Shown here: one piece after another, positions 46,293 to 55,678 of the stretch
How the letters are laid out: every line of letters begins with the position of its first letter
Numbering within the stretch: position 1 is the stretch's first letter
NCBI RefSeq assembly: GCF_014397255.1
Contig: NZ_CP060724.1
Location: forward strand, 1,426,001-1,490,000
Direction: 5' to 3'
DNA: 64,000 nucleotides
DNA from: Weissella diestrammenae
GTDB lineage: Bacteria > Bacillota > Bacilli > Lactobacillales > Lactobacillaceae
Position numbers and translations under genes: made by a program
The notes under the pieces: model-generated
What the model was told of the DNA's origin: nothing
Databases searched by the model: none
Seen by the model: only the letters and a program-made list of their open reading frames with translations

Positions 46293-47234
46293 ATGACGGC
46301 TCAAACGAGCATTCTTGCGGAAATTAAAAAACATAATAAAATCATCATTCATCGACACCAAAGACCTGATCCTGATGCATTTGGATCGCAATTTGGACTT
46401 GCTGAGTTAATTAAGACATCTTTTCCAGAAAAAGATGTTCGACTTGTTGGTAAGATGAAACTAAGTGCTGAATGGATGGGTGCTATGAACGAAGTCCCTG
46501 ATGAAGACTATCAGAATGCACTTGTTATTGTAACCGATACGGCAAATTCACCTCGAATTGATGATCAACGTTGGCATCAGGGCGATTCAGTGATAAAAAT
46601 CGATCATCATCCAAATGAAGAACCATACGGTGACTTTAATTGGGTGATTGAAGGTGCATCATCGACGTCAGCTATGATTTTTTCATTTTATCAAACCTTT
46701 AAAAACGAATTAAAATTATCGGATTCTGGCGCTGCATTCCTTTATAACGGTATCGTCGGAGATACTGGCCGTTTCCTTTATGCGACTAATAGTCAAACCA
46801 TGGCCATTGTATCTGAATTAATGACGTTTAATTTTGATTGGTCTCAAATCAATCAACAAATGGATACCATTTCGATTGAAGCTGCTCGCATGTCAGGCTA
46901 TGTTTTTGAAAATATGACACTATCAGAAAGTGGATTGAACTATATTATTTTAAAGCATGATACCGTTGAAAAATTTAACCTGGGTGATTTTGGAACGGCT
47001 TTTGTCGTACCACTTTTGGGTAAAATTAACACGGCAAAGGCTTGGATTGTGTTTGAAGAACAAGAAGAAGGTTTCTTCCGAGTACGGCTGCGTTCGCGTC
47101 AAACAGTCATCAATCAAGTAGCGGCACGGCATGGTGGTGGCGGTCATCCATTTGCTTCAGGTGCACTTGCTCAAGATGAAAATGAAATACAAACTATAAT
47201 CGCGGAAGTGGATGCGATATTAAAGAAAGAATAA
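46293..47234 (+). CDS. DHH/DHHA1 phosphoesterase (NrnA-like)
   Basis: Resembles NrnA, which degrades short RNA oligomers and 3'-phosphoadenosine 5'-phosphate. Motif I HRHQRPDPDAFGS (about 18-30), the DHH-type KIDHHPNEEP (about 101) and the DHHA1 GGGGHPFASG (about 284) are clear. 313 residues. Nine bases before a DEAD-box helicase gene, which suggests a joint role in RNA turnover (inference). Confidence 0.9.
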   Translation: MTAQTSILAEIKKHNKIIIHRHQRPDPDAFGSQFGLAELIKTSFPEKDVRLVGKMKLSAEWMGAMNEVPDEDYQNALVIVTDTANSPRIDDQRWHQGDSVIKIDHHPNEEPYGDFNWVIEGASSTSAMIFSFYQTFKNELKLSDSGAAFLYNGIVGDTGRFLYATNSQTMAIVSELMTFNFDWSQINQQMDTISIEAARMSGYVFENMTLSESGLNYIILKHDTVEKFNLGDFGTAFVVPLLGKINTAKAWIVFEEQEEGFFRVRLRSRQTVINQVAARHGGGGHPFASGALAQDENEIQTIIAEVDAILKKE

Positions 47235-47243
47235 GGTTAACTA

Positions 47244-48614
47244 ATGGCGAAATTTACTGATTACAATTTGCGACCAGAAATTTATCAAGCACTTAAGGCA
47301 ATTCATTTTAATCAACCAACTCCAGTGCAAGAAAGAATGATTCCTGTGATCTTACAAGGTCGTTCCGTGGTTGGACAGTCTCAAACAGGTTCTGGAAAAA
47401 CGCATGCGTTTCTAATTCCAATCTTTGAGAAAATTAATGTTGAAAGTTCAACTGTTCAAACGATCATTACTACACCATCGCGAGAATTAGCGATGCAAAT
47501 TCAACTGGCTGCGAAGCAAATTGCGCAACAATTTCCAGAAGATCATCAACCAAAGATTGGCTATTATGTTGGTGGAACTGATAAAAGTCGTCAAGCTTCT
47601 CAATTGGAACATGGCCAACCACAACTCGTGATTGGAACGCCTGGTCGAATTTTAGACTTATATAAAAACGGTGCTTTAAACATTCATACTGCCCATAGTT
47701 TGGTTATTGATGAAGCGGATATGACGCTTGACGGTGGCTTTTTGCCTGATGTTGATGCCATTGCTGGTGCGTTACCGGCCGACTTACAAATGATGGTGTT
47801 TTCAGCCACGATTCCGCAAAAATTACAGCCGTTTTTAAAGAAATATTTGAATAATCCAATTGTGGAAGAGATTCCCAGTCAGACGGTAATTGCTAATACC
47901 ATTGAGAATCTTTTAGTAGGTACAAAAGGTAAAAGTAAAGACGAAGTCGTGTATAATTTATTAACCATGGGAAATCCGTATATGGCCTTGGTATTTACTA
48001 ACACCAAGGAACGTGCGAAGGAATTGGCAGGTTACTTGCGAAAACAAGGGCTTAAGGTTGCTGAAATTCACGGAAATATTCAACCTCGTGAACGAAAGCG
48101 TACAATGGCGGCAATTCAACGTCTAGACTATCAATACGTGGTTGCAACTGATTTAGCAGCACGTGGTATTGATATTCCGGGTGTTGACCTAGTGATTAAT
48201 GATGGTATTCCTTCAGAGCTAGAATTCTTTGTGCATCGTGTCGGACGGACGGGTCGGAATGGACAGCCAGGGACAGCCATTACAATTTACAATCCTGACG
48301 AAGAAGACCGAGTAGCAGCTGTTGAAAAAATGGGGATTGAATTTCAACCTCGAAACTATAGTCAAGGTGAGTTAAAAGAAGGTATTGATCGTCGTCGTCG
48401 TGTTCAGCGAAATCGTTCAACAGTTAAACTCGATCCAACAATGATTGGAATGGTTAAGAAAAAAAAGAAGCATGTTAAGCCTGGGTATAAACGTCAAATT
48501 AAAAAGGCGATTGCTAAAGATGCACGTTTTAAAAAGCGCGTAGCAGATCGTGAAGAATTACGGGCAAATCGAAAGGCAAAGAAGCAAGCTGCTGATAAGG
48601 TACGTGGAAAATAA
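47244..48614 (+). CDS. DEAD-box RNA helicase (CshB-like)
   Basis: ATP-dependent RNA helicase with the Q motif (FNQPTPVQERMIP), Walker A SQTGSGKTHAFL (about 48), DEAD (VIDEADM, about 154), SAT (FSATIP) and HRVGRTGRNG (about 330). The C-terminal 80 residues are highly basic (RNRSTVKLDP, then KKKKKHVKPGYKRQIKK), as in cold-shock helicase CshB. 456 residues. Likely coupled to the DHH gene before it. Confidence 0.93.
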   Translation: MAKFTDYNLRPEIYQALKAIHFNQPTPVQERMIPVILQGRSVVGQSQTGSGKTHAFLIPIFEKINVESSTVQTIITTPSRELAMQIQLAAKQIAQQFPEDHQPKIGYYVGGTDKSRQASQLEHGQPQLVIGTPGRILDLYKNGALNIHTAHSLVIDEADMTLDGGFLPDVDAIAGALPADLQMMVFSATIPQKLQPFLKKYLNNPIVEEIPSQTVIANTIENLLVGTKGKSKDEVVYNLLTMGNPYMALVFTNTKERAKELAGYLRKQGLKVAEIHGNIQPRERKRTMAAIQRLDYQYVVATDLAARGIDIPGVDLVINDGIPSELEFFVHRVGRTGRNGQPGTAITIYNPDEEDRVAAVEKMGIEFQPRNYSQGELKEGIDRRRRVQRNRSTVKLDPTMIGMVKKKKKHVKPGYKRQIKKAIAKDARFKKRVADREELRANRKAKKQAADKVRGK

Positions 48615-48639
48615 TAAATATTTGGGGAGGTAAGGTTGC

Positions 48640-49563
48640 GTGAACTTTACACGAATTAAAAATTACGCTGTGCTTATCGGCGGATTTATATTAGGTGCAT
48701 TTTTAATTGCGATTGCAATGAATTTCTTTTTCATTCCCAATAAGATTTTCTCTGCTGGATTTAATGGAATTGCCCAGCTACTTAGTTTATTCTTTGGTGT
48801 ATTTCATATTAACGTTGAAGTTGGAACAATGATTTTGCTGTTTAATATTCCGATTGCTTTGGTGGGTTGGTTTTGGGCAGGTCGTCGTTTCGTTATTATT
48901 AGTTTTCTAAATAATTTATTAGCTTCCGTTATTCAAATTGTTTTGCCTAAAGTGAGTGTTGTTAATCATGAGCCCATTCTTGCAGCATTATTTGGTGGTG
49001 TTTTAGTGGGTGTCTCGATGGGGATCACTTTCAAGCTTGGCTTTTCGACTGGTGGTATGGATGTGGTTGCTGCAATTGTTCAAAAAAGAACAGGTAAGTC
49101 AATCGGCTTTGTGAGCATGTTTATCAATGGTGTGATTGTCATTATTGCTGGATTCTTTATTGGTTGGCAAAATGCGATGTATACTATCATTGGTATTTAC
49201 GCCACATCACTAGCTGTGGATAGCATTTATACAAAACATCAAAAATTGACCGCACTAATCGTGACTAAGAAACCAGATCAAGTGATAGAAAATTTGCAAG
49301 CTAATGTGGTCCGTGGCATCACCATTTTGGATTCTGTTGGGGCATACACGAAGAGACCTTCAAAAACACTCATGATGGTACTTTCTCGTTATGAACTTAA
49401 TGATACGCAACGATTAGCCAAAGAGGCTGACCCGGATGCATTCATTAATATTTTAAATACGATTAATGTATCAAATAACTTTGTTAATGAGGATTTGCAA
49501 CATCAAATTAGAATGGAAAAGTTAGCAGCACAAAGCCATTTATCTGATAATTTGCATAATTAA
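48640..49563 (+). CDS. YitT-family membrane protein
   Basis: Five or six membrane segments (about 10-185, DUF161/YitT) followed by a cytosolic DUF2179 domain with RGITILDSVGAYTKRPSKTL. GFSTGGMDVVAAIVQK is a family hallmark. Start is GTG 48640 with GGGGAGG upstream. 307 residues. Function of the family is not settled. Confidence 0.9.
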   Translation: MNFTRIKNYAVLIGGFILGAFLIAIAMNFFFIPNKIFSAGFNGIAQLLSLFFGVFHINVEVGTMILLFNIPIALVGWFWAGRRFVIISFLNNLLASVIQIVLPKVSVVNHEPILAALFGGVLVGVSMGITFKLGFSTGGMDVVAAIVQKRTGKSIGFVSMFINGVIVIIAGFFIGWQNAMYTIIGIYATSLAVDSIYTKHQKLTALIVTKKPDQVIENLQANVVRGITILDSVGAYTKRPSKTLMMVLSRYELNDTQRLAKEADPDAFINILNTINVSNNFVNEDLQHQIRMEKLAAQSHLSDNLHN

Positions 49564-49610
49564 TGATAGGTAATAGTTAAAATTTAAGTTTATTTATAAG
49601 GAGAATTAAA

Positions 49611-49799
49611 ATGCCATTTATTCATGTTGAATTAGTAGAAGGGCGCTCAAATGCGCAATTGAAGGCAATGATGACGGAAATCACTGATGCAGTAGAAAAG
49701 AACACAGGTGCACCACGTGATGCTATTAAAGTGATTGTTAATGAGATGAAAAAGGATCGCTATATGGATGGTGGTATTTTAAAGTCTGACGCCAAATAA
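49611..49799 (+). CDS. 4-oxalocrotonate tautomerase family protein
   Basis: 62 residues. The catalytic Pro follows the initiator Met ([13 protein letters not shown]), and [14 protein letters not shown] matches the family. AAGGAG precedes the ATG. A general keto-enol tautomerase; no catabolic pathway genes are nearby, so the physiological substrate is unknown. A terminator follows. Confidence 0.9.
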   Translation: MPFIHVELVEGRSNAQLKAMMTEITDAVEKNTGAPRDAIKVIVNEMKKDRYMDGGILKSDAK

Positions 49800-49810
49800 T
49801 TTTAGGACTA

Positions 49811-49838
49811 GAAGACTGAGTTTTACTCAGCCTTTTTT
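49811..49838 (+). terminator. Rho-independent terminator after the tautomerase gene
   Basis: CTGAG/CTCAG stem extended by AAG/CTT across a mismatch, loop TTTTA, seven T. It lies only about 20 bases before the glpK start. Confidence 0.85.
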
Positions 49839-49860
49839 TATGACATGAAAAGAGAAGCAA

Positions 49861-51351
49861 ATGGAAAACCAATACGTGATGGTCATTGATCAGGGGACAA
49901 CAAGTACGCGAGTTGTTTTGTATGACCATGAAGGAATGATAGTTGAAATATCTCAGTTAGCTTGTCCCACAATTAGAAGACATACAGGTTGGGTGGAACA
50001 TGATGCTAATCAAATTTGGCAGGATACAAAATGGTTGATGCAAGATGTGTTAACGCGAGCTGAGATTCAAGCTAATGCTATTAAAGCAATCGGTATCACT
50101 AATCAGCGTGAAACAACAGTTATTTGGGATAAAGAAACCGGGCAACCTGTTTCTTTTGCAATTGGTTGGCAGTCGACCCAGTCTGAAAAAATCACTCAAA
50201 AAATAAAGCAACGAAATATCACTGAATTATTGCATACAAAAACAGGGCTTTGGTTGGATTCTTACTTCTCTGCAACAAAAGTTTTATGGGCGTTTGACGA
50301 GATAGAAGATTTAAGATTAAAGGCAGCCAATGGACAGGTACTATTTGGTACCATGGATACATGGCTTTTATGGCAGTTAACAAAGGGACAAGTTCATGGA
50401 ACAGATGTATCAAATGCATCACGGACGATGATGTTCAATATTCATACGTTACAATGGGACGATGATGTCCTTGAACAACTTAAAATTCCACGACAAATAT
50501 TACCTGACGTTTATAATTCTGCAGATGATTTTGGTTGCACTGAATTGAATGGGGTAAAAATTCCGATTACCGCAATTGCTGGGGATCAACAAGCAGCGTT
50601 GTTTGGGCACCAAGCATTTGAGGTTGGGGCTGTGAAAAGCACCTACGGAACTGGCGCATTTATGATGATGAATACAGGGAAGACAGCGCAAGAGTCAAAG
50701 CATGGTCTTTTAACAACAATTGCATATGGAATTCATGGTGAAGTGACTTATGCATTAGAGGGATCTATTTTTAGTGCAGGTTCGGCGATTCAATGGTTGA
50801 AAGATGAAATGCAATTGATTGATAATGCGCAGGCGTCATCTGATATGGCCTATCGATCAAGAGCTGCAGCACACCAACAAATTTATCTAGTACCAGCTTT
50901 TACCGGGTTGGGTGCACCACATTGGCAAGAATCGGCCCGGGGCGCTGCATTTGGTATTACTCGGATGACAAATGATGCTGATGTTGTACGGGCAACGGTT
51001 GAATCATTAGCATTTCAAACACGCGACATTCTAGAAGCAATGCAAAAAGATACTGGTATTGCTCTATCACAACTTGTGATAGACGGTGGTGTGTCAGCTA
51101 ATGATTATTTACACGAATTTTTAGCAGACTTACTTCAAATGAAGGTATCAAGGCCAATTAATTTAGAGATGACGTCCCTTGGGATTGCATTTTTAGCAGG
51201 ATTGCAAAGCGGGTATTGGCCTGCACAAAATGAACTACCGATTAATCAAGCAATGATTCACATCAAACAACATGCTGATTCTGAACATATGATGCAAAAA
51301 AACTATCTTGGATGGCAAAAAGCAGTAAAAACCGTAAGTGTGTTCCCCTAG
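49861..51351 (+). CDS. glpK: Glycerol kinase
   Basis: Phosphorylates glycerol to glycerol 3-phosphate with ATP. Phosphate site DQGTTSTRVV (about 10), GITNQRETT (about 77), AGDQQAALFGHQAF (about 240) and ATP site STYGTGAFMM (about 260) are clear. 496 residues. In the loop before AGDQQAAL, where many Gram-positive GlpKs carry the His phosphorylated by HPr, this protein reads DDFGCTELNGVKIPI with no His. glpF and glpO/glpD are not beside it. Confidence 0.95.
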   Translation: MENQYVMVIDQGTTSTRVVLYDHEGMIVEISQLACPTIRRHTGWVEHDANQIWQDTKWLMQDVLTRAEIQANAIKAIGITNQRETTVIWDKETGQPVSFAIGWQSTQSEKITQKIKQRNITELLHTKTGLWLDSYFSATKVLWAFDEIEDLRLKAANGQVLFGTMDTWLLWQLTKGQVHGTDVSNASRTMMFNIHTLQWDDDVLEQLKIPRQILPDVYNSADDFGCTELNGVKIPITAIAGDQQAALFGHQAFEVGAVKSTYGTGAFMMMNTGKTAQESKHGLLTTIAYGIHGEVTYALEGSIFSAGSAIQWLKDEMQLIDNAQASSDMAYRSRAAAHQQIYLVPAFTGLGAPHWQESARGAAFGITRMTNDADVVRATVESLAFQTRDILEAMQKDTGIALSQLVIDGGVSANDYLHEFLADLLQMKVSRPINLEMTSLGIAFLAGLQSGYWPAQNELPINQAMIHIKQHADSEHMMQKNYLGWQKAVKTVSVFP

Positions 51352-51679
51352 ATATAACTAAAAACGTTACGTTGGAGTTAATGGTTTATTACGTTTTCGT
51401 GACAACAAGAAACTTTTAAATATGCATTGATCTTGAATGAACAAATGGCTAACAAATGTAACGGGTGTAATCGGCAACTAATCACTACTAATTGAAAAAT
51501 TAAAAGAAAACGTCACATGTTAATTATTGATGGGATATATTTATGATTGTGAAATCAAACTATATTAATTTAGAGCGAACGTACGTTCGCTCTAAACGGC
51601 ACCATTTTGTTGTATGATTAGGATATTAAAAGTTAAGAAAAGTTTAAGCATGCTTAAATACACGAAAGAGGAACAAGAT
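51352..51679. promoter_or_regulatory. LysM/CAP gene upstream region with a 28-base palindrome
   Basis: Bases 51569-51596 are a perfect 28-base palindrome (arm TTTAGAGCGAACGT). Its core 51576-51589, CGAACGTACGTTCG, matches the Gram-positive LexA box CGAAC-N4-GTTCG. It starts 111 bases before the coding start. TATGAT (51613-51618) after it could be a -10, without a good -35. The rest of this 330-base stretch shows no gene. A TetR-type operator is an equally good reading. Confidence 0.65.
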
Positions 51680-52792
51680 ATGGCAGATAAGAAAAAAATT
51701 GCATTGGGTGTAGTTGGCGCATTAGGTGTTGCTGCAACAACTCAAATTCCAGCTGTTCAAGCAGCAATGGAGAATTTGACACAGTCAACCGATAATCAAG
51801 CGATCAACCAAGCAACGTCAACATCAGCGGTGAAGGAAACCACTTCAAAAGATAAGGGAATTAAAACGACTGAATCTGTTGTTCTGTCAACAGCTGCTAA
51901 GGCTGTGACAGCTGCTGTACAGATCGCTACATCAGAAGGAACGATTGTTGCAGCACCAGCTTCAGCTGTTAGCGACAGCGATTCTAGCGCACAAAGTGTT
52001 GCTTCATCTGAGGCCACACCATTAACGCCTGCAGAATCAGCAGCAGTCGAATCAGCACAACCTGCAGCATTGAAAGCTGGGGAAACAAAGTATACTGTAG
52101 CAGATGGGGACACATTAGGAAGTATTGCCGCCAGTTTTGGGTTATCTGTTGAAGATGTAATTGCTGTTAATCCTGACATTGACGCCACAGCGTTGCAAAT
52201 TGGGCAAGTTATTATGTTACCTGGTGCTAATTCATCATCAGCGCCAGCTCAATCATCATCAGCGCCAGCTCAATCATCGTCAGCACCAGCTGCGTCATCA
52301 TCAGCACCGGCTGCGTCATCATCAGCACCAGCTGCGTCATCATCAGCACCGGCTGCGTCATCATCAGCACCAGCTCAATCATCATCAGCACCGTCAACGA
52401 CAACACCGGCTGACGGATTATCTTCAGCTCAAAAAGCGACATTTGATGCATTAAATGTTTTACGTGCTTCTAAGGGCTTGAAGGCTGTGACTTGGGATGC
52501 AGGATTAGCTGCTACTGCGCAACAACGAGCAAATCTTGTTAACTCGACTGGTTCAATTCCAAATGATCACTGGAGTTGGGCTGCCGGTCCTGAAGTCATT
52601 GCCATTCAATGGGCTGCCGGTGCGCCAGTTATTAATGCCTGGAATATCGACGATGCATCTGTTGGTATGATTACAGATAATCTTGGACATCGACGTTGGC
52701 TTCTAAGTCCAGACACAACAAAAGTTGGCTTTGCCGTCAGTGGTGATGTTATTGTTGGTATTTCCAACGGTACTAATTTTTCAAATATCTAA
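51680..52792 (+). CDS. Secreted LysM cell-wall protein with CAP-like domain
   Basis: 370 residues from ATG 51680 (AGAGGA upstream). A basic N-terminus and hydrophobic ALGVVGALGVAATT segment with a likely cut after AVQA form the signal peptide. A Ser/Ala/Thr-rich stretch, one LysM domain (YTVADGDTLGSIAASFGLSV, about 137-182), a linker of SSSAPAx heptads (about 185-239) and a C-terminal CAP/SCP-like domain (NVLRASKGLKAVTWD, NDHWSWAAGPEV, LGHRRWLLSP) follow. It binds peptidoglycan outside the cell; enzymatic activity is not evident. Confidence 0.9.
   Translation: MADKKKIALGVVGALGVAATTQIPAVQAAMENLTQSTDNQAINQATSTSAVKETTSKDKGIKTTESVVLSTAAKAVTAAVQIATSEGTIVAAPASAVSDSDSSAQSVASSEATPLTPAESAAVESAQPAALKAGETKYTVADGDTLGSIAASFGLSVEDVIAVNPDIDATALQIGQVIMLPGANSSSAPAQSSSAPAQSSSAPAASSSAPAASSSAPAASSSAPAASSSAPAQSSSAPSTTTPADGLSSAQKATFDALNVLRASKGLKAVTWDAGLAATAQQRANLVNSTGSIPNDHWSWAAGPEVIAIQWAAGAPVINAWNIDDASVGMITDNLGHRRWLLSPDTTKVGFAVSGDVIVGISNGTNFSNI
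52232..52396 (+). repeat. 21-base tandem repeat in the LysM protein linker
   Basis: Seven full copies and one partial copy of a 21-base unit encoding SSSAPA(Q/A). Units 3-6 alternate CCA and CCG for Pro, giving a 42-base higher-order period, which suggests the array grew by duplicating a two-unit block. Copy number is expected to vary by slippage. Confidence 0.92.
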
Positions 52793-52796
52793 TGAT

Positions 52797-52826
52797 AAAA
52801 GTCTCGAAATATTTCGAGACTTTTTT
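52797..52826 (+). terminator. Rho-independent terminator after the LysM gene
   Basis: Perfect palindrome AAAAGTCTCGAAAT/ATTTCGAGACTTTT with six T in all. Confidence 0.93.
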
Positions 52827-52920
52827 GTACCTATTTATGATGATTAGCGTTGAAATTAATGCTTATTTGATTTATGATTAAATAATAAACTGTCAAAAAG
52901 ATTGAAAAGAGGTTTTTGAA

Positions 52921-53646
52921 ATGTCAGGACATAGTAAATGGCATAATATTCAAGGACGTAAAAACGCCCAAGATGCTAAACGTGGAAAGATCTTCCAGAA
53001 GTTATCACGTGATTTGTATACTGCTGCTAAAGCTGGTGGTGTTGATCCAGATGGTAACCCAGGCTTACGTTTGGTAATGGAAAAAGCTAAAGCGGCTAAT
53101 ATGCCAAAGGACAACGTTCAACGTGCCTTGGATAAAGCCTCTGGTGCAGGTGGTGCAAACTATCAAGAATTGACGTATGAGGGATACGGACCGGCTGGGA
53201 TTGCTGTATTAGTTGAAGCGTTAACTGATAATACCAATCGAACGGCTTCAAATATCCGGTCAGCATTTAAACATGCTGGTGGTGAATTGGGAACGTCAGG
53301 TTCTGTGTCTTTCCAATTTGAACGTAAAGGCTACTTGGAAATTTCTCGTGGTGAAGATGCGCCAGCAGTGGATGAAGATCAATTGTTTGAGGATATGCTT
53401 GAAGCTGGTGCTGATGATATGAAGACATATGAAGATCAATTTGAAATTTATACTGATCCGAAGTCGTTCCCAGCGGTTCGTGATGCTCTCGCTGAAAAAG
53501 GTTATGTCTTTGCTTCAGACGAAGTCACAATGGTTGCTGATAATCCAATGGAAGTACCTGCAGATAAGGCTGAGTCTTTGGTAAAGCTTGTTGATGAATT
53601 AGAAGCTGACGATGATGTGTCGGCAGTTTATACAACAGCTGAATAA
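52921..53646 (+). CDS. YebC/PmpR-family regulatory protein
   Basis: The N-terminus [20 protein letters not shown] is the family signature; [15 protein letters not shown]-like and [14 protein letters not shown] blocks follow. 241 residues, usual length. The family includes DNA-binding regulators and, for YebC2-type members, ribosome-acting translation factors; I cannot tell which this is. AAGAGG precedes the ATG. It stands alone between two terminators. Confidence 0.92.
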   Translation: MSGHSKWHNIQGRKNAQDAKRGKIFQKLSRDLYTAAKAGGVDPDGNPGLRLVMEKAKAANMPKDNVQRALDKASGAGGANYQELTYEGYGPAGIAVLVEALTDNTNRTASNIRSAFKHAGGELGTSGSVSFQFERKGYLEISRGEDAPAVDEDQLFEDMLEAGADDMKTYEDQFEIYTDPKSFPAVRDALAEKGYVFASDEVTMVADNPMEVPADKAESLVKLVDELEADDDVSAVYTTAE

Positions 53647-53662
53647 AATAATTGAAATAGAG

Positions 53663-53720
53663 AATCCTAAACAACAAAATCGGGTAGTTTAACTTGATAT
53701 TTGTTGCGAGGGATTTTTTT
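53663..53720 (+). terminator. Terminator-like hairpin after the yebC gene
   Basis: AATCC and CAACAAA pair with TTTGTTG and GGATT across a small internal loop, with seven T after. It isolates the comG operon. Confidence 0.7.
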
Positions 53721-53774
53721 GTGACATTTTACTGATTAACCTCTCTTTATTAGTATGCTAAAGGGGAGATGAAT

Positions 53775-54668
53775 ATGTCGATTGAGAAAGTTTTTTTGAA
53801 TATTATTGCACAGGCAATTGAATATAAAGCAAGTGATTTGTATATTATTCCTCGTCGTTTAGAATATCTGATTAATTGTTTTGTCACAGATAAAATAGAA
53901 ACGTTAATGGTGCTTGATTTTCCACAAGGGGAGCAGTTGATACGACATATAAAATTTCAAAGTCAGATGAATATCACTGAAACAAGACGACCACAAGCAA
54001 GTCGCATGGTATGTCAAATTGGTGAAGCTAAGTATAGCTGTCGGGTGTCGTGTGTCGGAGATTTTAAGGGGCATGAATCGGTGGTTGTACGTTTAATTTA
54101 TCAAACACATCAAATCGCAATTAATTGGGTAAATATGAATGGTCTTCAACAACTAAAAGCTCACATTCAAACCAGAAAATCCGGATTGATCTTGTTAAGC
54201 GGTAAAGTGGGAGCAGGTAAAACGACCACTTTGTATCATGCTGTCCAAGCGACAAGCGAGGGTAAATTTGTCATGACAATCGAAGATCCTGTTGAAATTG
54301 ACGCGCCTGATTTCCTTCAACTACAAGTGAATATGGGGGCTAATATGACATATGGTCAATTAATGAAATTAGCGTTACGGCATCATCCGGAAATATTGAT
54401 TATTGGCGAAATACGCGATAGAGAAACGGCGAAAGCAGTTGTTGAGGCAGCGCTTAGTGGACATTTGATTTTAAGCACAGTTCATGCCGATTCGGCAACA
54501 GGTGTCTGGCATCGAATGATTGAGCTGGGTGTTGAGAACGAAAATTTACGGTATGTATTAATCGGTATTGGCTATCAGAAATTACTAAGTTCGGTGATAC
54601 CTAGTCAAGCAATTGGTGACTTAGTATATCATGATGCGAGTGAAGTGATTCGAATGATTGAGAAGTGA
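53775..54668 (+). CDS. comGA: Competence pilus ATPase ComGA
   Basis: Type II/IV secretion ATPase that drives assembly of the transformation pilus. Walker A SGKVGAGKTTT (about 141), the Asp box TIEDPVEI (about 170), Walker B ILIIGEIRDRETA (about 207) and a His box STVHADSA (about 238) are all present. I chose ATG 53775, six bases after GGGGAG, over ATG 53769, which touches it. 297 residues. No TACGAATA-like ComX box is visible upstream. Confidence 0.95.
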   Translation: MSIEKVFLNIIAQAIEYKASDLYIIPRRLEYLINCFVTDKIETLMVLDFPQGEQLIRHIKFQSQMNITETRRPQASRMVCQIGEAKYSCRVSCVGDFKGHESVVVRLIYQTHQIAINWVNMNGLQQLKAHIQTRKSGLILLSGKVGAGKTTTLYHAVQATSEGKFVMTIEDPVEIDAPDFLQLQVNMGANMTYGQLMKLALRHHPEILIIGEIRDRETAKAVVEAALSGHLILSTVHADSATGVWHRMIELGVENENLRYVLIGIGYQKLLSSVIPSQAIGDLVYHDASEVIRMIEK

Positions 54669-55678
54669 TGACAATGTTTAAAAAACAATCACATAAATGG
54701 TCTAATAAACGGCAATTATTATTTTTTGAAACGCTAAATGATTTATTGCGTTCTGGCTATACCTTACCAGTGGCTTTATGTAGCGTTAGCGAATTATTAC
54801 CTAGTTATGACGCTGATATTCGGCAGATTATAGCGCTTATGAGATTAGGAAACACATTTGATATTGCGTTGTCAAATTACGTGAGTAAACAAATAAATTT
54901 ACAACTGAATTTTGTAAATTTACATGGTAATTTACAAGCATTAATAAATGAAATTAGCACACATGAATTTGAACAGCAGACGAAACAACAAAAGCTTAAA
55001 TCATTGTTAATTTACCCCTGTTGTCTTATTATTTTGGTTTTGATGATTGCGGGGGGATTCAGCGTGCTGTTTGCATTGAATTCAAAACATTGGTTATTTG
55101 GTCAATCGTCTCAAGCGATGGAATATTCATGTCTTATCTTTTGTGGCTTGTTGACGTTGGTAACCTATTTGGTAGTAGTAAAAATAAGATGTCAATCGCT
55201 GTTAAATCGATGGCTTTTTTTATTGAAAATGCCGATACTTAAAACCTATATTAAGTTAGTTCTTGATTATCATTTAACATTTAATTTAGGTATATTGCTG
55301 CAATCAGGTATATCAATTGCGCAAATCGTGCAAAACATTGGACAATCGAAGAATGATACCTTGCTAACATTAATTGGGGAAAGCGCACATCAACAATTAA
55401 AACAAGGTGCTACTGTCATTCAATGTGTTGATTCAATGCCACTGTTACCACATGAAGCAAAAACAATTTTGTCGTCTGGTAAATCTCAAATTCAGATAGG
55501 ACAGGATTTTTTGCGGTTGGCAAAAATTAAGAGAATGCAACTTAATAAATTAATAGAACGTTGTTTGGCATGCTTGCAACCGTTTTGTTTTATCTTGATA
55601 GGTGCTTGCATTCTTGTTTTATATCTTATCTACATCTTACCTATGTATGTACAAATGGGGGAAATAAGCAATTGGTAA
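54668..55678 (+). CDS. comGB: Competence pilus membrane protein ComGB
   Basis: GspF/PilC-like polytopic membrane platform of the pilus. 336 residues, with hydrophobic segments at about 118-142, 160-178 and 300-325 and the usual duplicated cytosolic helical domains (FFETLNDLLRSGYTLPVAL; LTFNLGILLQSGISIAQIV). ATG 54668 overlaps the comGA stop by one base; a GTG at 54665 is an alternative. Confidence 0.92.
   Translation: MTMFKKQSHKWSNKRQLLFFETLNDLLRSGYTLPVALCSVSELLPSYDADIRQIIALMRLGNTFDIALSNYVSKQINLQLNFVNLHGNLQALINEISTHEFEQQTKQQKLKSLLIYPCCLIILVLMIAGGFSVLFALNSKHWLFGQSSQAMEYSCLIFCGLLTLVTYLVVVKIRCQSLLNRWLFLLKMPILKTYIKLVLDYHLTFNLGILLQSGISIAQIVQNIGQSKNDTLLTLIGESAHQQLKQGATVIQCVDSMPLLPHEAKTILSSGKSQIQIGQDFLRLAKIKRMQLNKLIERCLACLQPFCFILIGACILVLYLIYILPMYVQMGEISNW

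Noticed and set aside
51461-51475. TGTAAC and TGTAAT near each other, like a WalR site
   Set aside because: Spacing is three bases instead of five, and the position is far from the likely promoter.
52227-52454. Long open frames on both strands across the LysM repeat
   Set aside because: They are products of the 21-base repeat read in other frames.
53720-53774. ComX/SigX-type box before comGA
   Set aside because: No TACGAATA-like sequence is visible; only a loose TATGCT.
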